Origin: VRUB01 sp046758085
Lineage (GTDB): Bacteria > Pseudomonadota > Gammaproteobacteria > Acidiferrobacterales > SPGG2
Assembly (NCBI GenBank): GCA_046758085.1
Contig: JBHHZP010000087.1
Location: 1 to 14,665 of the forward strand
DNA length: 14,665 bases
Direction of reading: 5' to 3'
Within the stretch, counting starts at the first letter, position 1, and the number at the start of each line of letters is the position of its first letter. Under the pieces are notes generated by a model. That model was not told where the DNA came from. It searched no databases and saw nothing but the letters and a program-made list of their open reading frames with translations. A program made the translations under genes and the position numbers. Below, piece after piece: positions 6,126 through 13,266 of the stretch.

Positions 6126-7216
6126 GATGGGGGAATGACAGGGGTTGGCGACTTGACGTCGAAGTTTTGTGCCCGATGGCGCAATGTGTGATCCATCAGT
6201 ACGATGGCCAACATGGCCTCCGCTATCGGAACAGCGCGGATCCCAACGCAGGGATCGTGACGACCGGTGGTTACAACTTCAAGCGGCTCACCACGAATGT
6301 TCACACTGCGTCCCGGTATGCGTATGCTGGAGGTCGGCTTTAGCGCGAGACTGGCCACGATGTCCTGGCCGGTAGATATGCCACCGAGAATTCCGCCGGC
6401 ATTGTTGCCGAGAAACCCATCCGGCGTAATTTCGTCGCGATGCTGGCTGCCTTTCTGCTCCACGGACGCAAAGCCTGCACCGATTTCCACACCCTTGACG
6501 GCATTGATGCTCATCAAGGCATGTGCGATGTCGGCATCGAGCCGGTCGAAAACGGGCTCGCCCAGACCCACCGCCACATTGCAAGCAATAACGTTGATGC
6601 GCGCACCAATGGAGTCGCCGTCCTTGCGTAGCGTATCGATTAGAGCCTCCATTTGTTCCACCTTGGTTGCGTCCGGACAAAAAAACGCATTGCGCTCTAC
6701 CTCGGCCCAATCGAACCGTTCCGGTCTGATCGGACCAAGCTGTGCGAGATAGGAGCGAATCTCGGTGCCGTAACAGGTCCGCAGATACTTCTTGGCGATG
6801 GCACCGGCTGCCACGCGCATGGTCGTCTCACGCGCCGAGGACCTGCCGCCACCCCGATAATCGCGCACGCCGTACTTCTGCTGATAGGTGTAATCTGCGT
6901 GACCGGGGCGAAAGCGATCCATGATCTTCGAGTAGTCCTGAGGGCGCGCATCGGTATTGTAGACGATTAAACCGATCGGGGTGCCAGTCGTTCGTCCCTC
7001 GAATACACCAGAGAGAATCGTTACCTTGTCTTCTTCCCTGCGTTGGGTCGTGTAGCGCGTGCGTCCCGGCCGCCGGCGGTCGAGATCGTTTTGCATGTCA
7101 GCCTCCGACAGCTCCAGGCCGGGCGGACACCCATCAACCACGCACCCCAGCGCCTGGCCGTGGCTCTCACCAAACGTGGTAACAGTGAAGATTCTTCCCA
7201 GGCTATTTCCAGACAT
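6113..7216 (-). CDS. aroC: Chorismate synthase AroC
   Basis: AroC converts 5-enolpyruvylshikimate-3-phosphate to chorismate by 1,4-trans elimination of phosphate, with reduced FMN as cofactor, ending the shikimate pathway. At 367 residues it has the normal length. The first signature region contains GESHG (16-20), followed by RRRPGRTRYTTQRREED (47-63), the catalytic-region RPGHADYTY (103-111) and the FMN/substrate-binding RGGGRSSARET (121-131). NNAGGILGGISTG and the RHDPCVGIRAVPIAEAM segment are also intact. The start MSGNSLGRIFTVTTFGESHG is canonical. The extreme C-terminal SSSK and the UAG stop translate a heptamer repeat and are not conserved family sequence. It lies between a conserved small gene upstream and an MFS gene downstream, all on one strand. 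Confidence 0.98.
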   Translation of the reverse strand: MSGNSLGRIFTVTTFGESHGQALGCVVDGCPPGLELSEADMQNDLDRRRPGRTRYTTQRREEDKVTILSGVFEGRTTGTPIGLIVYNTDARPQDYSKIMDRFRPGHADYTYQQKYGVRDYRGGGRSSARETTMRVAAGAIAKKYLRTCYGTEIRSYLAQLGPIRPERFDWAEVERNAFFCPDATKVEQMEALIDTLRKDGDSIGARINVIACNVAVGLGEPVFDRLDADIAHALMSINAVKGVEIGAGFASVEQKGSQHRDEITPDGFLGNNAGGILGGISTGQDIVASLALKPTSSIRIPGRSVNIRGEPLEVVTTGRHDPCVGIRAVPIAEAMLAIVLMDHTLRHRAQNFDVKSPTPVIPPSSSK

Positions 7217-7254
7217 GGCTCAATGCTAACGTCACGCAGCGGTCAGTGAAATCA

Positions 7255-7285
7255 AGCGGCGCCCGCTAACGATAAAGGCGCCTTT
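7255..7285. other. Two palindromes between the small gene and aroC
   Basis: AGCGG(CGC)CCGCT at 7255-7267 can form a 5-bp hairpin, and AAAGGCGCCTTT at 7274-7285 is a perfect 12-bp palindrome; both contain GGCGCC. They fill much of the 76-nt spacer between the small upstream gene and aroC. Neither is followed by a convincing T-run on the minus strand, so an intrinsic terminator is doubtful. They could be a protein-binding site or an attenuating structure. Confidence 0.35.
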
Positions 7286-7292
7286 GGTTTAC

Positions 7293-7616
7293 TCAGTTAG
7301 TGCCTGCCAACCCATCGCGGTGTATCTTGTTCAAAGTCTCCAAAAGATCATAAAACGGTATGGCGCGCTTCCATTCGCTTGCCTGTGGCATAAACGAAAT
7401 ATCAGACCCTGTCCCAAAGCCCGTATGCGTCCCGCCTGCAATACTCGCGTGCAGTTTCGTGTGTTCCGCTTCGAGCTGCTCGTAAACCGGCAACAGCTCC
7501 GAGAGCTGGTAGTCGCCGTCGCCCTCCTCGTCCGCGCAGGCCAGCAGATCACGAATCTCAAAGATCGTCTGGTCGACAAGATCGAGGTATTCTTTCGGCG
7601 TTCTCGGTTCACGCAT
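7293..7616 (-). CDS. Conserved hypothetical protein upstream of aroC
   Basis: This 107-residue, acidic, probably cytoplasmic protein has no signal peptide or membrane segment. The N-terminal half appears helical (PKEYLDLVDQTIFEIRDLLACADEE, then YQLSELLPVYEQLEAEHTKLHASI). The second half carries a Gly-rich turn (GGTHTGFGTGSD), then FMPQASEWKRAIPFYDLLETLNKIHR. The composition and the helix-like hydrophobic spacing look like a genuine gene, and the ATG at 7614-7616 has an AGGGA about 4-5 nt upstream. A 205-codon frame on the opposite strand covers the same DNA but reads like noise. It precedes aroC by 76 nt and may share its transcript. I cannot assign a function. Confidence 0.8.
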   Translation of the reverse strand: MREPRTPKEYLDLVDQTIFEIRDLLACADEEGDGDYQLSELLPVYEQLEAEHTKLHASIAGGTHTGFGTGSDISFMPQASEWKRAIPFYDLLETLNKIHRDGLAGTN

Positions 7617-8017
7617 TTTCCCTACCCGTGTGCTTGCGGATGCGGAACGGCTATCGATGGGTCAACCGTCTCCGCTGCCCGCGGCATCTTTACCGCGCCC
7701 GTTGGGTGGACACCGAACCGCCTACATGCCCCCACTATCTGTACCCGCTGTACCCGGCAATCAGGCTCAACACAATGCGCAATGATAGCGCGTAATGACG
7801 CCGGCCAGAACTTCAAGGGCGCGCGGCGCCCTGCCGGCACATTTCGTGCCGGTAACACCAACAATCCTTGGTTTATACTTCAAAGAGCGCTGCCGTGCTA
7901 GCTCGCGACAGTGCCGCAGCCGGGCAAAGCCGAAACTCGTTACGAGGAGCATCCACGACCGTGTTGAAGGCTTTGTGCAGCGTAGATAAGTAACTGCAGG
8001 CCGATTTTTGGAATGTA
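7617..8017. other. About 400 bp with no gene: possible promoter and structured leader
   Basis: No frame on either strand here looks like protein. It holds a perfect 7-bp hairpin CCGGCAC(ATTTC)GTGCCGG at 7834-7852 with no T-run after it, and a TATACT (7874-7879) that could be a plus-strand -10 with a poor -35, GTAACA (7852-7857). An RNA starting near 7886 would fold at once: GCTGCCGTGC (7889-7898) with GTGCCGCAGC (7911-7920), one mismatch and two wobbles, then CTCG(TTA)CGAG (7936-7946). The minus-strand promoter for the small gene and aroC should also lie here but could not be pinned down. Confidence 0.4.
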
Positions 8018-9085
8018 ATGCGCCGGTACGACCGGCGGCAGTACGACTCCGATATGCGACCAGAGGCTCAAGCCAATACCGTGCACGTAGTCATACGATC
8101 ATATGCCAGTGGATCCATGTGGTTCGCCGCAGCGATTCTGGTCATGTCGGTGCTGGTAGCCCCATTGCCGGTAGGTGGATCGGACGTGCAAGCCCGCCCC
8201 GATTCGCACTCGCAGATCGTGGCCGCACGCGGCACGGCGCGCTCAACAGCCGCGACATCCGGCACCGGAACACCGAGGCGAACGTTAAAATTTGACAAGG
8301 GCCTGCTATGGAAGATCGAGTTTCCGGGCCGGCAGCCAAGCTATCTCTTCGGAACAATTCATTCGGCCGATCCGCGTGTGACTCGGCTACCACCGCCCGT
8401 CAGAGCCGCTTTTGACGAGGCATCGAGCTTTACAATGGAGCTACTCATCAGTGGCGCCGGTATCGCTTCCATGGCCGAGGCGATGTTCTTTAGCGGTGAC
8501 CAAACATTACGTAGCGTGGTGGGCGAAGACCTCTACGTCAAGACACAACAGGCCATGACCGATCACGGTCTGCCCATACAAGGGCTCAACAAAAAGAAAC
8601 CCTGGGTAGTAATCATGCTGCTGAGCACACCGCGGCCTGAACCGAGACTGGCATTGGACATGCTGTTACAGCTGCAGGCGACCGTACAAGGCAAACAGAT
8701 CTATGGCCTGGAAACCATGGAAGAGCAAATCGCGGTGTTCGATGACATGCCAATCGACGAACAGGTGGCCCTGCTCCAGGACACGATTCGGCTGCGGGCG
8801 AACATCGATCGTCAGTTCGAGTCAATGCTGCAAGCCTACCGCAAGCGTGATCTGGCGGTACTCATGTCCATGCTATATGAGTCCGGGCCGCAGGGGACGC
8901 CGGCCTACGACAACCTGTTGGAACGGCTGCTCGCCCGGCGCAATGCCATCATGGCGAAAAGAATGCGGGCGCAGATTGAGGCGGGCAATGCTTTCATCGC
9001 GATCGGCGCGGCACATCTCGCGGGTGAGCACGGGTTGCTCCGGCTACTGGAACAAGAAGGCTATCGGGTCACGGCCGTCTACTAG
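8018..9085 (+). CDS. TraB/GumN-family putative metalloprotease
   Basis: The 355-residue product matches the TraB/GumN family, whose bacterial members are exported proteins related to the eukaryotic TIKI metalloproteases. Hallmarks are FGTIHSAD (111-118) with the conserved GTxH, GLETMEEQI (230-238), and the C-terminal GAAHLAGEHGLLRLL (330-344), which supplies the second conserved histidine motif. A hydrophobic segment at about 34-53 (MWFAAAILVMSVLVAPLPVG) after an Arg-containing stretch suggests a signal peptide or membrane anchor, so a periplasmic location is likely. The start is uncertain: ATGs at 8018, 8054 and 8117 are all possible, and I kept the longest because a GGA lies about 5 nt upstream. 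Biological substrates are unknown for most of this family. It is the first gene of a long plus-strand run. Confidence 0.88.
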   Translation: MRRYDRRQYDSDMRPEAQANTVHVVIRSYASGSMWFAAAILVMSVLVAPLPVGGSDVQARPDSHSQIVAARGTARSTAATSGTGTPRRTLKFDKGLLWKIEFPGRQPSYLFGTIHSADPRVTRLPPPVRAAFDEASSFTMELLISGAGIASMAEAMFFSGDQTLRSVVGEDLYVKTQQAMTDHGLPIQGLNKKKPWVVIMLLSTPRPEPRLALDMLLQLQATVQGKQIYGLETMEEQIAVFDDMPIDEQVALLQDTIRLRANIDRQFESMLQAYRKRDLAVLMSMLYESGPQGTPAYDNLLERLLARRNAIMAKRMRAQIEAGNAFIAIGAAHLAGEHGLLRLLEQEGYRVTAVY

Positions 9086-9294
9086 AGCGTAGTAATAAAT
9101 TCCTGGTGTGGCCGGTATCGCTTGTCATGACCGCTGGCGTATGGCGGCCACAAATTGGGAATCTTCAACCGTTCACGCCCGCCGGTGTCTTGTGTTCCGG
9201 CTACTTTTCGATTTATCCTCGTTCGTGCTGATTGTGATTCAATATATCGCCACCGAGATCCTTGTCGAGACTTGCCGTTTCTCGCAAACAGTCA

Positions 9295-10335
9295 ATGCTC
9301 AAGACAACAAACGGCCACAAACGTCGGTACGAGTGGGCTTCATGGCCGAATCGCAAGCTGCTGGATGCGCGCCTGTGTGATCTTGGCCTGCGTATTCCTG
9401 GTAGCGAGCTCGAAGAGCGCATCACACAGCTTTATGAGGAGCTGCGGGAACGGGGACTGGTATTTCGGCCGCACTTCTGGTTGTCGGATGACTGGTTTTG
9501 TCCTGACGGGATCCCTGGCGTGGCGATTCCGTTTTTTCTTGCGCACCCGCGCTTGAAGAGCCTGGAACATGAAAAAATGCTCGAAGTCGAAGGTGGGACA
9601 GCGGTCGAATGCATGAAGCTGTTGCGGCACGAGACCGGCCATACAATCGTCAACGCCTACCAGATTCACCGAAGGCGTAACTGGCAAAAGCATTTTGGCC
9701 GATCGAGCGTGAAGTATCCGGATAGGTATTTACCCCGCCCGTACAGCAAGCGTTACGTGATTCATCTACCCAACTGGTATGCGCAGAGCCATCCCCACGA
9801 GGATTGGGCCGAGACCTTCGCCGTCTGGCTTACCCCGAACTCCGACTGGCGCAAGCGCTATCAAGGTTGGGCCGCACTCAAGAAGATTGAATTCGTGGAC
9901 GAACTCATGCATGAGCTAAGATTGCAACGCCCACGAGTCTCAACCCGAAAAAAGGCGTACCCCATCAGCACCATTCGCTTGACATTGCGTGAGTACTACG
10001 AGCAGAAGCAGGTGCGCTACGGAAAAAACTCGGTGGAGTTCTACGACCACGATCTGCGCAGGTTGTTTTCAGCCAAAGAAGAACACAAAAAGAATGAAAA
10101 GGCGTCACATTATTTGCGGCGAATACGAATGGAAACCATGGGCGTCGTCTCGCGCTGGACCTCCGAATACAACTACCGGATCAGTGAAGTGCTGAAAGAC
10201 ATGGTGCATCGCTGCGACGAGCTTGACCTCCACGTTGTCAAGGACGATGAGGCGATGAAGCTCCAGGTCGTAGCCTGTGTAACGACACTGGTCATGCACA
10301 AGCTCCACAGTGGAGGTTTTCACGTATCACTATGA
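9295..10335 (+). CDS. Putative zinc metallopeptidase (HExxH) coupled to an ATP-grasp gene
   Basis: Numbered from the ATG at 9295, the 346-residue protein carries a zinc-protease HExxH site, RHETGHTIVNAY (111-122, HETGH 112-116), and downstream SHPHEDWAETFAVWL (165-179), where H168, E169 or E173 could supply the third ligand. The HPxEDWAET pattern resembles putative zinc-binding metallopeptidases of the Peptidase_Mx type. The region before the active site (HFWLSDDWFCPDGIPGVAIPFFLAHP) looks strongly conserved. The last third is basic and helical. No signal peptide is seen, so it is likely cytoplasmic. The frame is open to a TTG at 9262, which may be the true start; neither start has a strong Shine-Dalgarno sequence. 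Its stop overlaps the ATP-grasp start as ATGA, implying translational coupling. The substrate is unknown. Confidence 0.85.
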   Translation: MLKTTNGHKRRYEWASWPNRKLLDARLCDLGLRIPGSELEERITQLYEELRERGLVFRPHFWLSDDWFCPDGIPGVAIPFFLAHPRLKSLEHEKMLEVEGGTAVECMKLLRHETGHTIVNAYQIHRRRNWQKHFGRSSVKYPDRYLPRPYSKRYVIHLPNWYAQSHPHEDWAETFAVWLTPNSDWRKRYQGWAALKKIEFVDELMHELRLQRPRVSTRKKAYPISTIRLTLREYYEQKQVRYGKNSVEFYDHDLRRLFSAKEEHKKNEKASHYLRRIRMETMGVVSRWTSEYNYRISEVLKDMVHRCDELDLHVVKDDEAMKLQVVACVTTLVMHKLHSGGFHVSL

Positions 10336-11354
10336 GAAAGCTGCGCGTCATGATGCTCGTCCATACGAGCCTCGTCCCACCGGAAGATTTGGTGGATGAG
10401 GACGATCCCCGAATGGAAGAGTTTCAGACAGAGTTCGATGTCAAATCGACACTGTTCAACCTTGGTCACTCCGTAAAAGTAGTGGGTGTGTACGACAACC
10501 TCGCTCCAATCCGCCAAACGATCGAAGGATGGAAACCGCATATTGCGTTTAACCTACTGGAAGATTTCGCGGGCCAGGGCGATCTGGATCACTACGTGGT
10601 TAGTTACCTGGACATGATGGGGGTACCCTACACGGGATGTAATCCGCGCGGTTTAGTGCTAGCGCGCGACAAGGCGCTGTCCAAGAAGCTTCTGACCTAC
10701 CATCGCATTCACGTGCCCAATTTTGCGGTGTTCCCGATGGGGAAAAAGTTCCGCGCCTCGCGGCACCTGCGTTATCCGATGATCGTCAAATCCCTGATGG
10801 AAGAGGGATCGGTAGGCATTGCCCAGGCATCCTACGTTGAGAACGAGGACCAGCTGCACGAACGAGTCGTGTTGATCCATGACAAGACTGGTGGTGACGC
10901 GATTGCCGAGCAGTACATTGGTGGCCGCGAGCTTTACGTAACTGTTGTAGGTAACGCCAAACTGGATGTGTATCCGATTCGCGAGCTCGTGTTCCAGAAA
11001 GTCGATGCCGGCCTTCCACGCATGGCCACGTACAAGGTCAAGTGGGATTACGACTACCGCGAGCGTTGGGGCATTGACTACCAGTTTGCGCGAATTCTTC
11101 CGGCCGGACTGTCAGAACTCATCCCCAAGCTTTGCAAACGGGTCTACCGGATACTCGGCCTGAGCGGTTACGCCCGGTGTGACCTTCGGCTTGACCCCCA
11201 GGGATCGGTGTTCGTACTGGAGGCAAACCCCAATCCGGCTATCGCGCACAATGAGGACTGTGCGCTCGCCGCTGAAAAAGCCGGGTTCGATTATCCGCAT
11301 TTCATACAACGCATCCTGAATCTGGGCCTGGCAGCCAAACGGGCTGTTAGATAG
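10332..11354 (+). CDS. ATP-grasp ligase, D-Ala-D-Ala-ligase-like
   Basis: This 340-residue protein has the three-part layout of D-alanine-D-alanine ligases: an N-terminal domain (to about 105), a central ATP-grasp subdomain with lysine K153 (YPMIVKS) and the loop EEGSVGIA (157-164), and the nucleotide-binding AEQYIGGRELYV (192-203) with E193. The Mg-binding end RCDLRLDPQGSVFVLEANPNP (282-302) keeps D284, E297 and N299, so catalysis looks intact. Such enzymes activate a carboxylate as acyl phosphate and join it to an amine. A cell-wall Ddl role is doubtful because the N-terminus (LVPPEDLVDEDDPRMEEF) differs from standard Ddl and the gene is coupled to a metallopeptidase rather than mur genes. 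Peptide or amino-acid ligation is inferred and the substrate is unknown. Confidence 0.9.
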   Translation: MRKLRVMMLVHTSLVPPEDLVDEDDPRMEEFQTEFDVKSTLFNLGHSVKVVGVYDNLAPIRQTIEGWKPHIAFNLLEDFAGQGDLDHYVVSYLDMMGVPYTGCNPRGLVLARDKALSKKLLTYHRIHVPNFAVFPMGKKFRASRHLRYPMIVKSLMEEGSVGIAQASYVENEDQLHERVVLIHDKTGGDAIAEQYIGGRELYVTVVGNAKLDVYPIRELVFQKVDAGLPRMATYKVKWDYDYRERWGIDYQFARILPAGLSELIPKLCKRVYRILGLSGYARCDLRLDPQGSVFVLEANPNPAIAHNEDCALAAEKAGFDYPHFIQRILNLGLAAKRAVR

Positions 11355-11416
11355 CACCGCCCGCCCAGCATCGGGGGCGTGGACGCGGCACCCGCGCAGC
11401 AGTAACCTAGTCCATC

Positions 11417-12430
11417 ATGCTTGCGACTCATCATGCCCGGGACTCGGATAGGCGTTTTTCGCTCGAGGGCTTCGAGCCCGCGTACGTGGAAGTGTATCGT
11501 CGCGGCGAGCTTGGCGAACGTGCCGAACGCGCACTCGCGGAACTGGCGGATTGCTGCGCCTGTCCGCGAAATTGTCACGTGAATCGACTCGAGGACAAGA
11601 AGCTCGTTTGCCACACGGGGCGCTACGCGATTGTGCCGAGCGTATTTCCGCATTTCGGCGAGGAAGATTGCCTTCGTGGCTGGGGCGGCTCGGGAACGAT
11701 ATTCTTCGGCTGGTGTAACCTGCGCTGTGTCTTTTGCCAGAACTGGGATATCTCACAACAGGTCGCGGGCAAAACGTGCAGCGCGGAAGACCTCGCCGGC
11801 TTCATGCTGGCGTTACAGGACCACGGCTGTCATAACATCAATCTCGTCACGCCGGAGCATGTTGTGCCCCAGGTCATTGAGGCGCTCGCGTTCGCCGTGC
11901 CCGCAGGTCTGCGTCTGCCCATTGTATACAACACCAGCGCCTACGATGCCCTGTCGTCACTTCGATTGCTGGAGGGGCTGATTGATATCTACATGCCTGA
12001 TTTCAAGTTCTGGAATAAGGACAGTGCACGCCGCCTGGCCAAGGCAAAAGATTATCCCGATCGCGCGCGTGAGGCGATCCTGGAAATGCATAGACAAGTC
12101 GGCGAGCTTAAGTTCGGCGGCGACGGGCTGGCCAAGTGCGGCCTGCTCGTACGCCACCTGGTCATGCCCGGCCAACAGGCGGAGGCGGCAGCCATCTTCC
12201 AGTGGCTCGCCCGCGTGGTGTCCGCCGATACCTATGTAAACATCATGGGGCAATACAGGCCGGCGTATCAGGTTGCCGGCAATCGCCGCGACAGCCATCC
12301 GGGAAAGTACACGGATATTGATCGCGAGCCTCATCAGGCCGAGTTGGATGCCGCGTACGAGGCGGCGCGTCAGGCCGGGCTCTGGCGGTTCGATGAGCGC
12401 GGGAGCGGTCTAGGTACCCGCCTGTGGTAG
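11417..12430 (+). CDS. Radical SAM protein, PflX-like (PFL-activase homolog)
   Basis: This 337-residue protein has the radical-SAM cluster motif CX3CX2C at C100-NLR-C104-VF-C107 within GWCNLRCVFCQNWDIS. Before it lies a further cysteine-rich element, C46, C47, C49, C53 and C65 (DCCACPRNCHVNR), as seen in the uncharacterised Fe-S group called PflX or PFL-activase homologs (COG1313). Later segments YNTSAYD, YMPDFKFW and HLVMPGQ fit the TIM-barrel of that group. It would cleave S-adenosylmethionine to start a radical reaction, but no substrate is known and no pyruvate-formate-lyase-like gene is nearby. It follows the ATP-grasp gene by 62 nt on the same strand, so co-transcription is possible. 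The start is unsupported by a strong Shine-Dalgarno sequence. Confidence 0.9.
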   Translation: MLATHHARDSDRRFSLEGFEPAYVEVYRRGELGERAERALAELADCCACPRNCHVNRLEDKKLVCHTGRYAIVPSVFPHFGEEDCLRGWGGSGTIFFGWCNLRCVFCQNWDISQQVAGKTCSAEDLAGFMLALQDHGCHNINLVTPEHVVPQVIEALAFAVPAGLRLPIVYNTSAYDALSSLRLLEGLIDIYMPDFKFWNKDSARRLAKAKDYPDRAREAILEMHRQVGELKFGGDGLAKCGLLVRHLVMPGQQAEAAAIFQWLARVVSADTYVNIMGQYRPAYQVAGNRRDSHPGKYTDIDREPHQAELDAAYEAARQAGLWRFDERGSGLGTRLW

Positions 12431-12534
12431 CTACGTTGGTCCCTGCGGTACCGCCGGCCGCGCTGATGGGTGATGGATGCTTCCCGTTTCAACGGTAGCA
12501 CCGCGTTTGCTAATCTTGGCGCCAGCCCAGCGGT

Positions 12535-12549
12535 GATCGCCCAACGATC
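12535..12549. other. Small hairpin in the radical SAM-PEBP spacer
   Basis: GATCG(CCCAA)CGATC forms a perfect 5-bp stem in the 173-nt gap between the radical SAM and PEBP genes. No T-run follows, so it is not an intrinsic terminator by the usual criteria. An AT-rich patch at 12556-12563 (ATTTAAAA) just after it could be a -10 region, but no matching -35 was found. The rest of the gap holds only the strong PEBP ribosome binding site. Confidence 0.3.
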
Positions 12550-12592
12550 TGGGGGATTTAAAACACATAGGGGCGGCCACGCAGCGCTGCCC

Positions 12593-12599
12593 GGAGGAG
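12593..12599 (+). promoter_or_regulatory. Strong ribosome binding site for the PEBP-like gene
   Basis: GGAGGAG ends 4 nt before the ATG at 12604. It is the strongest Shine-Dalgarno match in the window and settles the start of the downstream gene, suggesting efficient translation. Confidence 0.8.
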
Positions 12600-12603
12600 A
12601 CGC

Positions 12604-13233
12604 ATGAAACTGACAAGCTCGAGCTTCGGCAACAATCAACCCATACCCAGCATACATGCATTCTGCGCACCGGATCCGGCCTCGCATGTCGCCATGTCCA
12701 GCAACAGGAACCCGGCGTTCGCCTGGAGCGATGTCCCGGCCGGCACCAAGTCGCTGGCCTTGATATGCCACGACCCGGACGTACCGAGCAAGCCGGATGA
12801 TGTGAATCAGGAAGGTCGTACTATACCGGCCGACCTGCCGCGCATTGACTTTTATCACTGGGTGCTGGTCGATCTTCCTGCGACCGCGACCGGAATCGAA
12901 GAGGGTGAGTACTCCAATGGCGTGACGGCACGCGGCAAGGACGGACCGGGTGGACCGGGCGGTACGCGCCAGGGCCTGAACGATTACACCAACTGGTTTG
13001 CAGGCGATGCGGATATGGAGGGGAAATATTTCGGCTACGATGGCCCATGTCCGCCGTGGAACGACACCATCGTGCACCACTATGTGTTCACACTGTATGC
13101 GCTCGATGTTGAACGGTGCCCGTTAGAAGGGGAGTTCAGCGGTGCCGAGGTGCGCAATGCCATCAGCCCGCAGATTCTCGCCCAAGCACGCATTACCGGG
13201 ACATACAGCCTGAATCCCGACATCAAAGCTTAG
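12604..13233 (+). CDS. PEBP / YbhB-YbcL family protein (Raf-kinase-inhibitor-like)
   Basis: This 209-residue protein belongs to the phosphatidylethanolamine-binding-protein family, with the bacterial YbhB/YbcL members as nearest relatives. Conserved pocket elements are seen in order: LALICHDPDVP (51-61), FYHWVLVDLP (83-92), GYDGPCPPW (144-152) and HHYVFTLYALD (158-168). It is longer than the E. coli YbhB type (about 158 residues); the extra length lies at about 62-82 (SKPDDVNQEGRTIPADLPR) and in a Gly-rich loop at about 107-143. No signal peptide is evident, so it is probably cytoplasmic. The biochemical role of bacterial PEBP proteins is not settled; small-ligand binding is usual for the fold. 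A strong GGAGGAG lies just upstream. It is followed after 33 nt by a small ORF. Confidence 0.92.
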   Translation: MKLTSSSFGNNQPIPSIHAFCAPDPASHVAMSSNRNPAFAWSDVPAGTKSLALICHDPDVPSKPDDVNQEGRTIPADLPRIDFYHWVLVDLPATATGIEEGEYSNGVTARGKDGPGGPGGTRQGLNDYTNWFAGDADMEGKYFGYDGPCPPWNDTIVHHYVFTLYALDVERCPLEGEFSGAEVRNAISPQILAQARITGTYSLNPDIKA

Positions 13234-13266
13234 CCGCAACTCGCGATTCTAGAAAAGGGAACCACG

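Noticed and set aside
7284..7901. 205-codon plus-strand frame over the small gene upstream of aroC
   Set aside because: Its translation is rich in Cys, Arg and Pro without family character, while the minus-strand 107-residue product has a ribosome binding site and a protein-like helical pattern.
9108..9151. GTGGCC...GGCCAC inverted repeat after the TraB/GumN gene as a terminator
   Set aside because: The stem is 6 bp with a 32-nt loop and no T-run follows.
9108..9380. 90-codon plus-strand frame before the metallopeptidase
   Set aside because: It overlaps the start of the metallopeptidase in another frame, has no ribosome binding site and reads as non-coding spacer.
10332..11354. Calling the ATP-grasp gene ddl
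   Set aside because: Catalytic residues fit the superfamily, but the N-terminus and gene context do not fit cell-wall D-Ala-D-Ala ligase.
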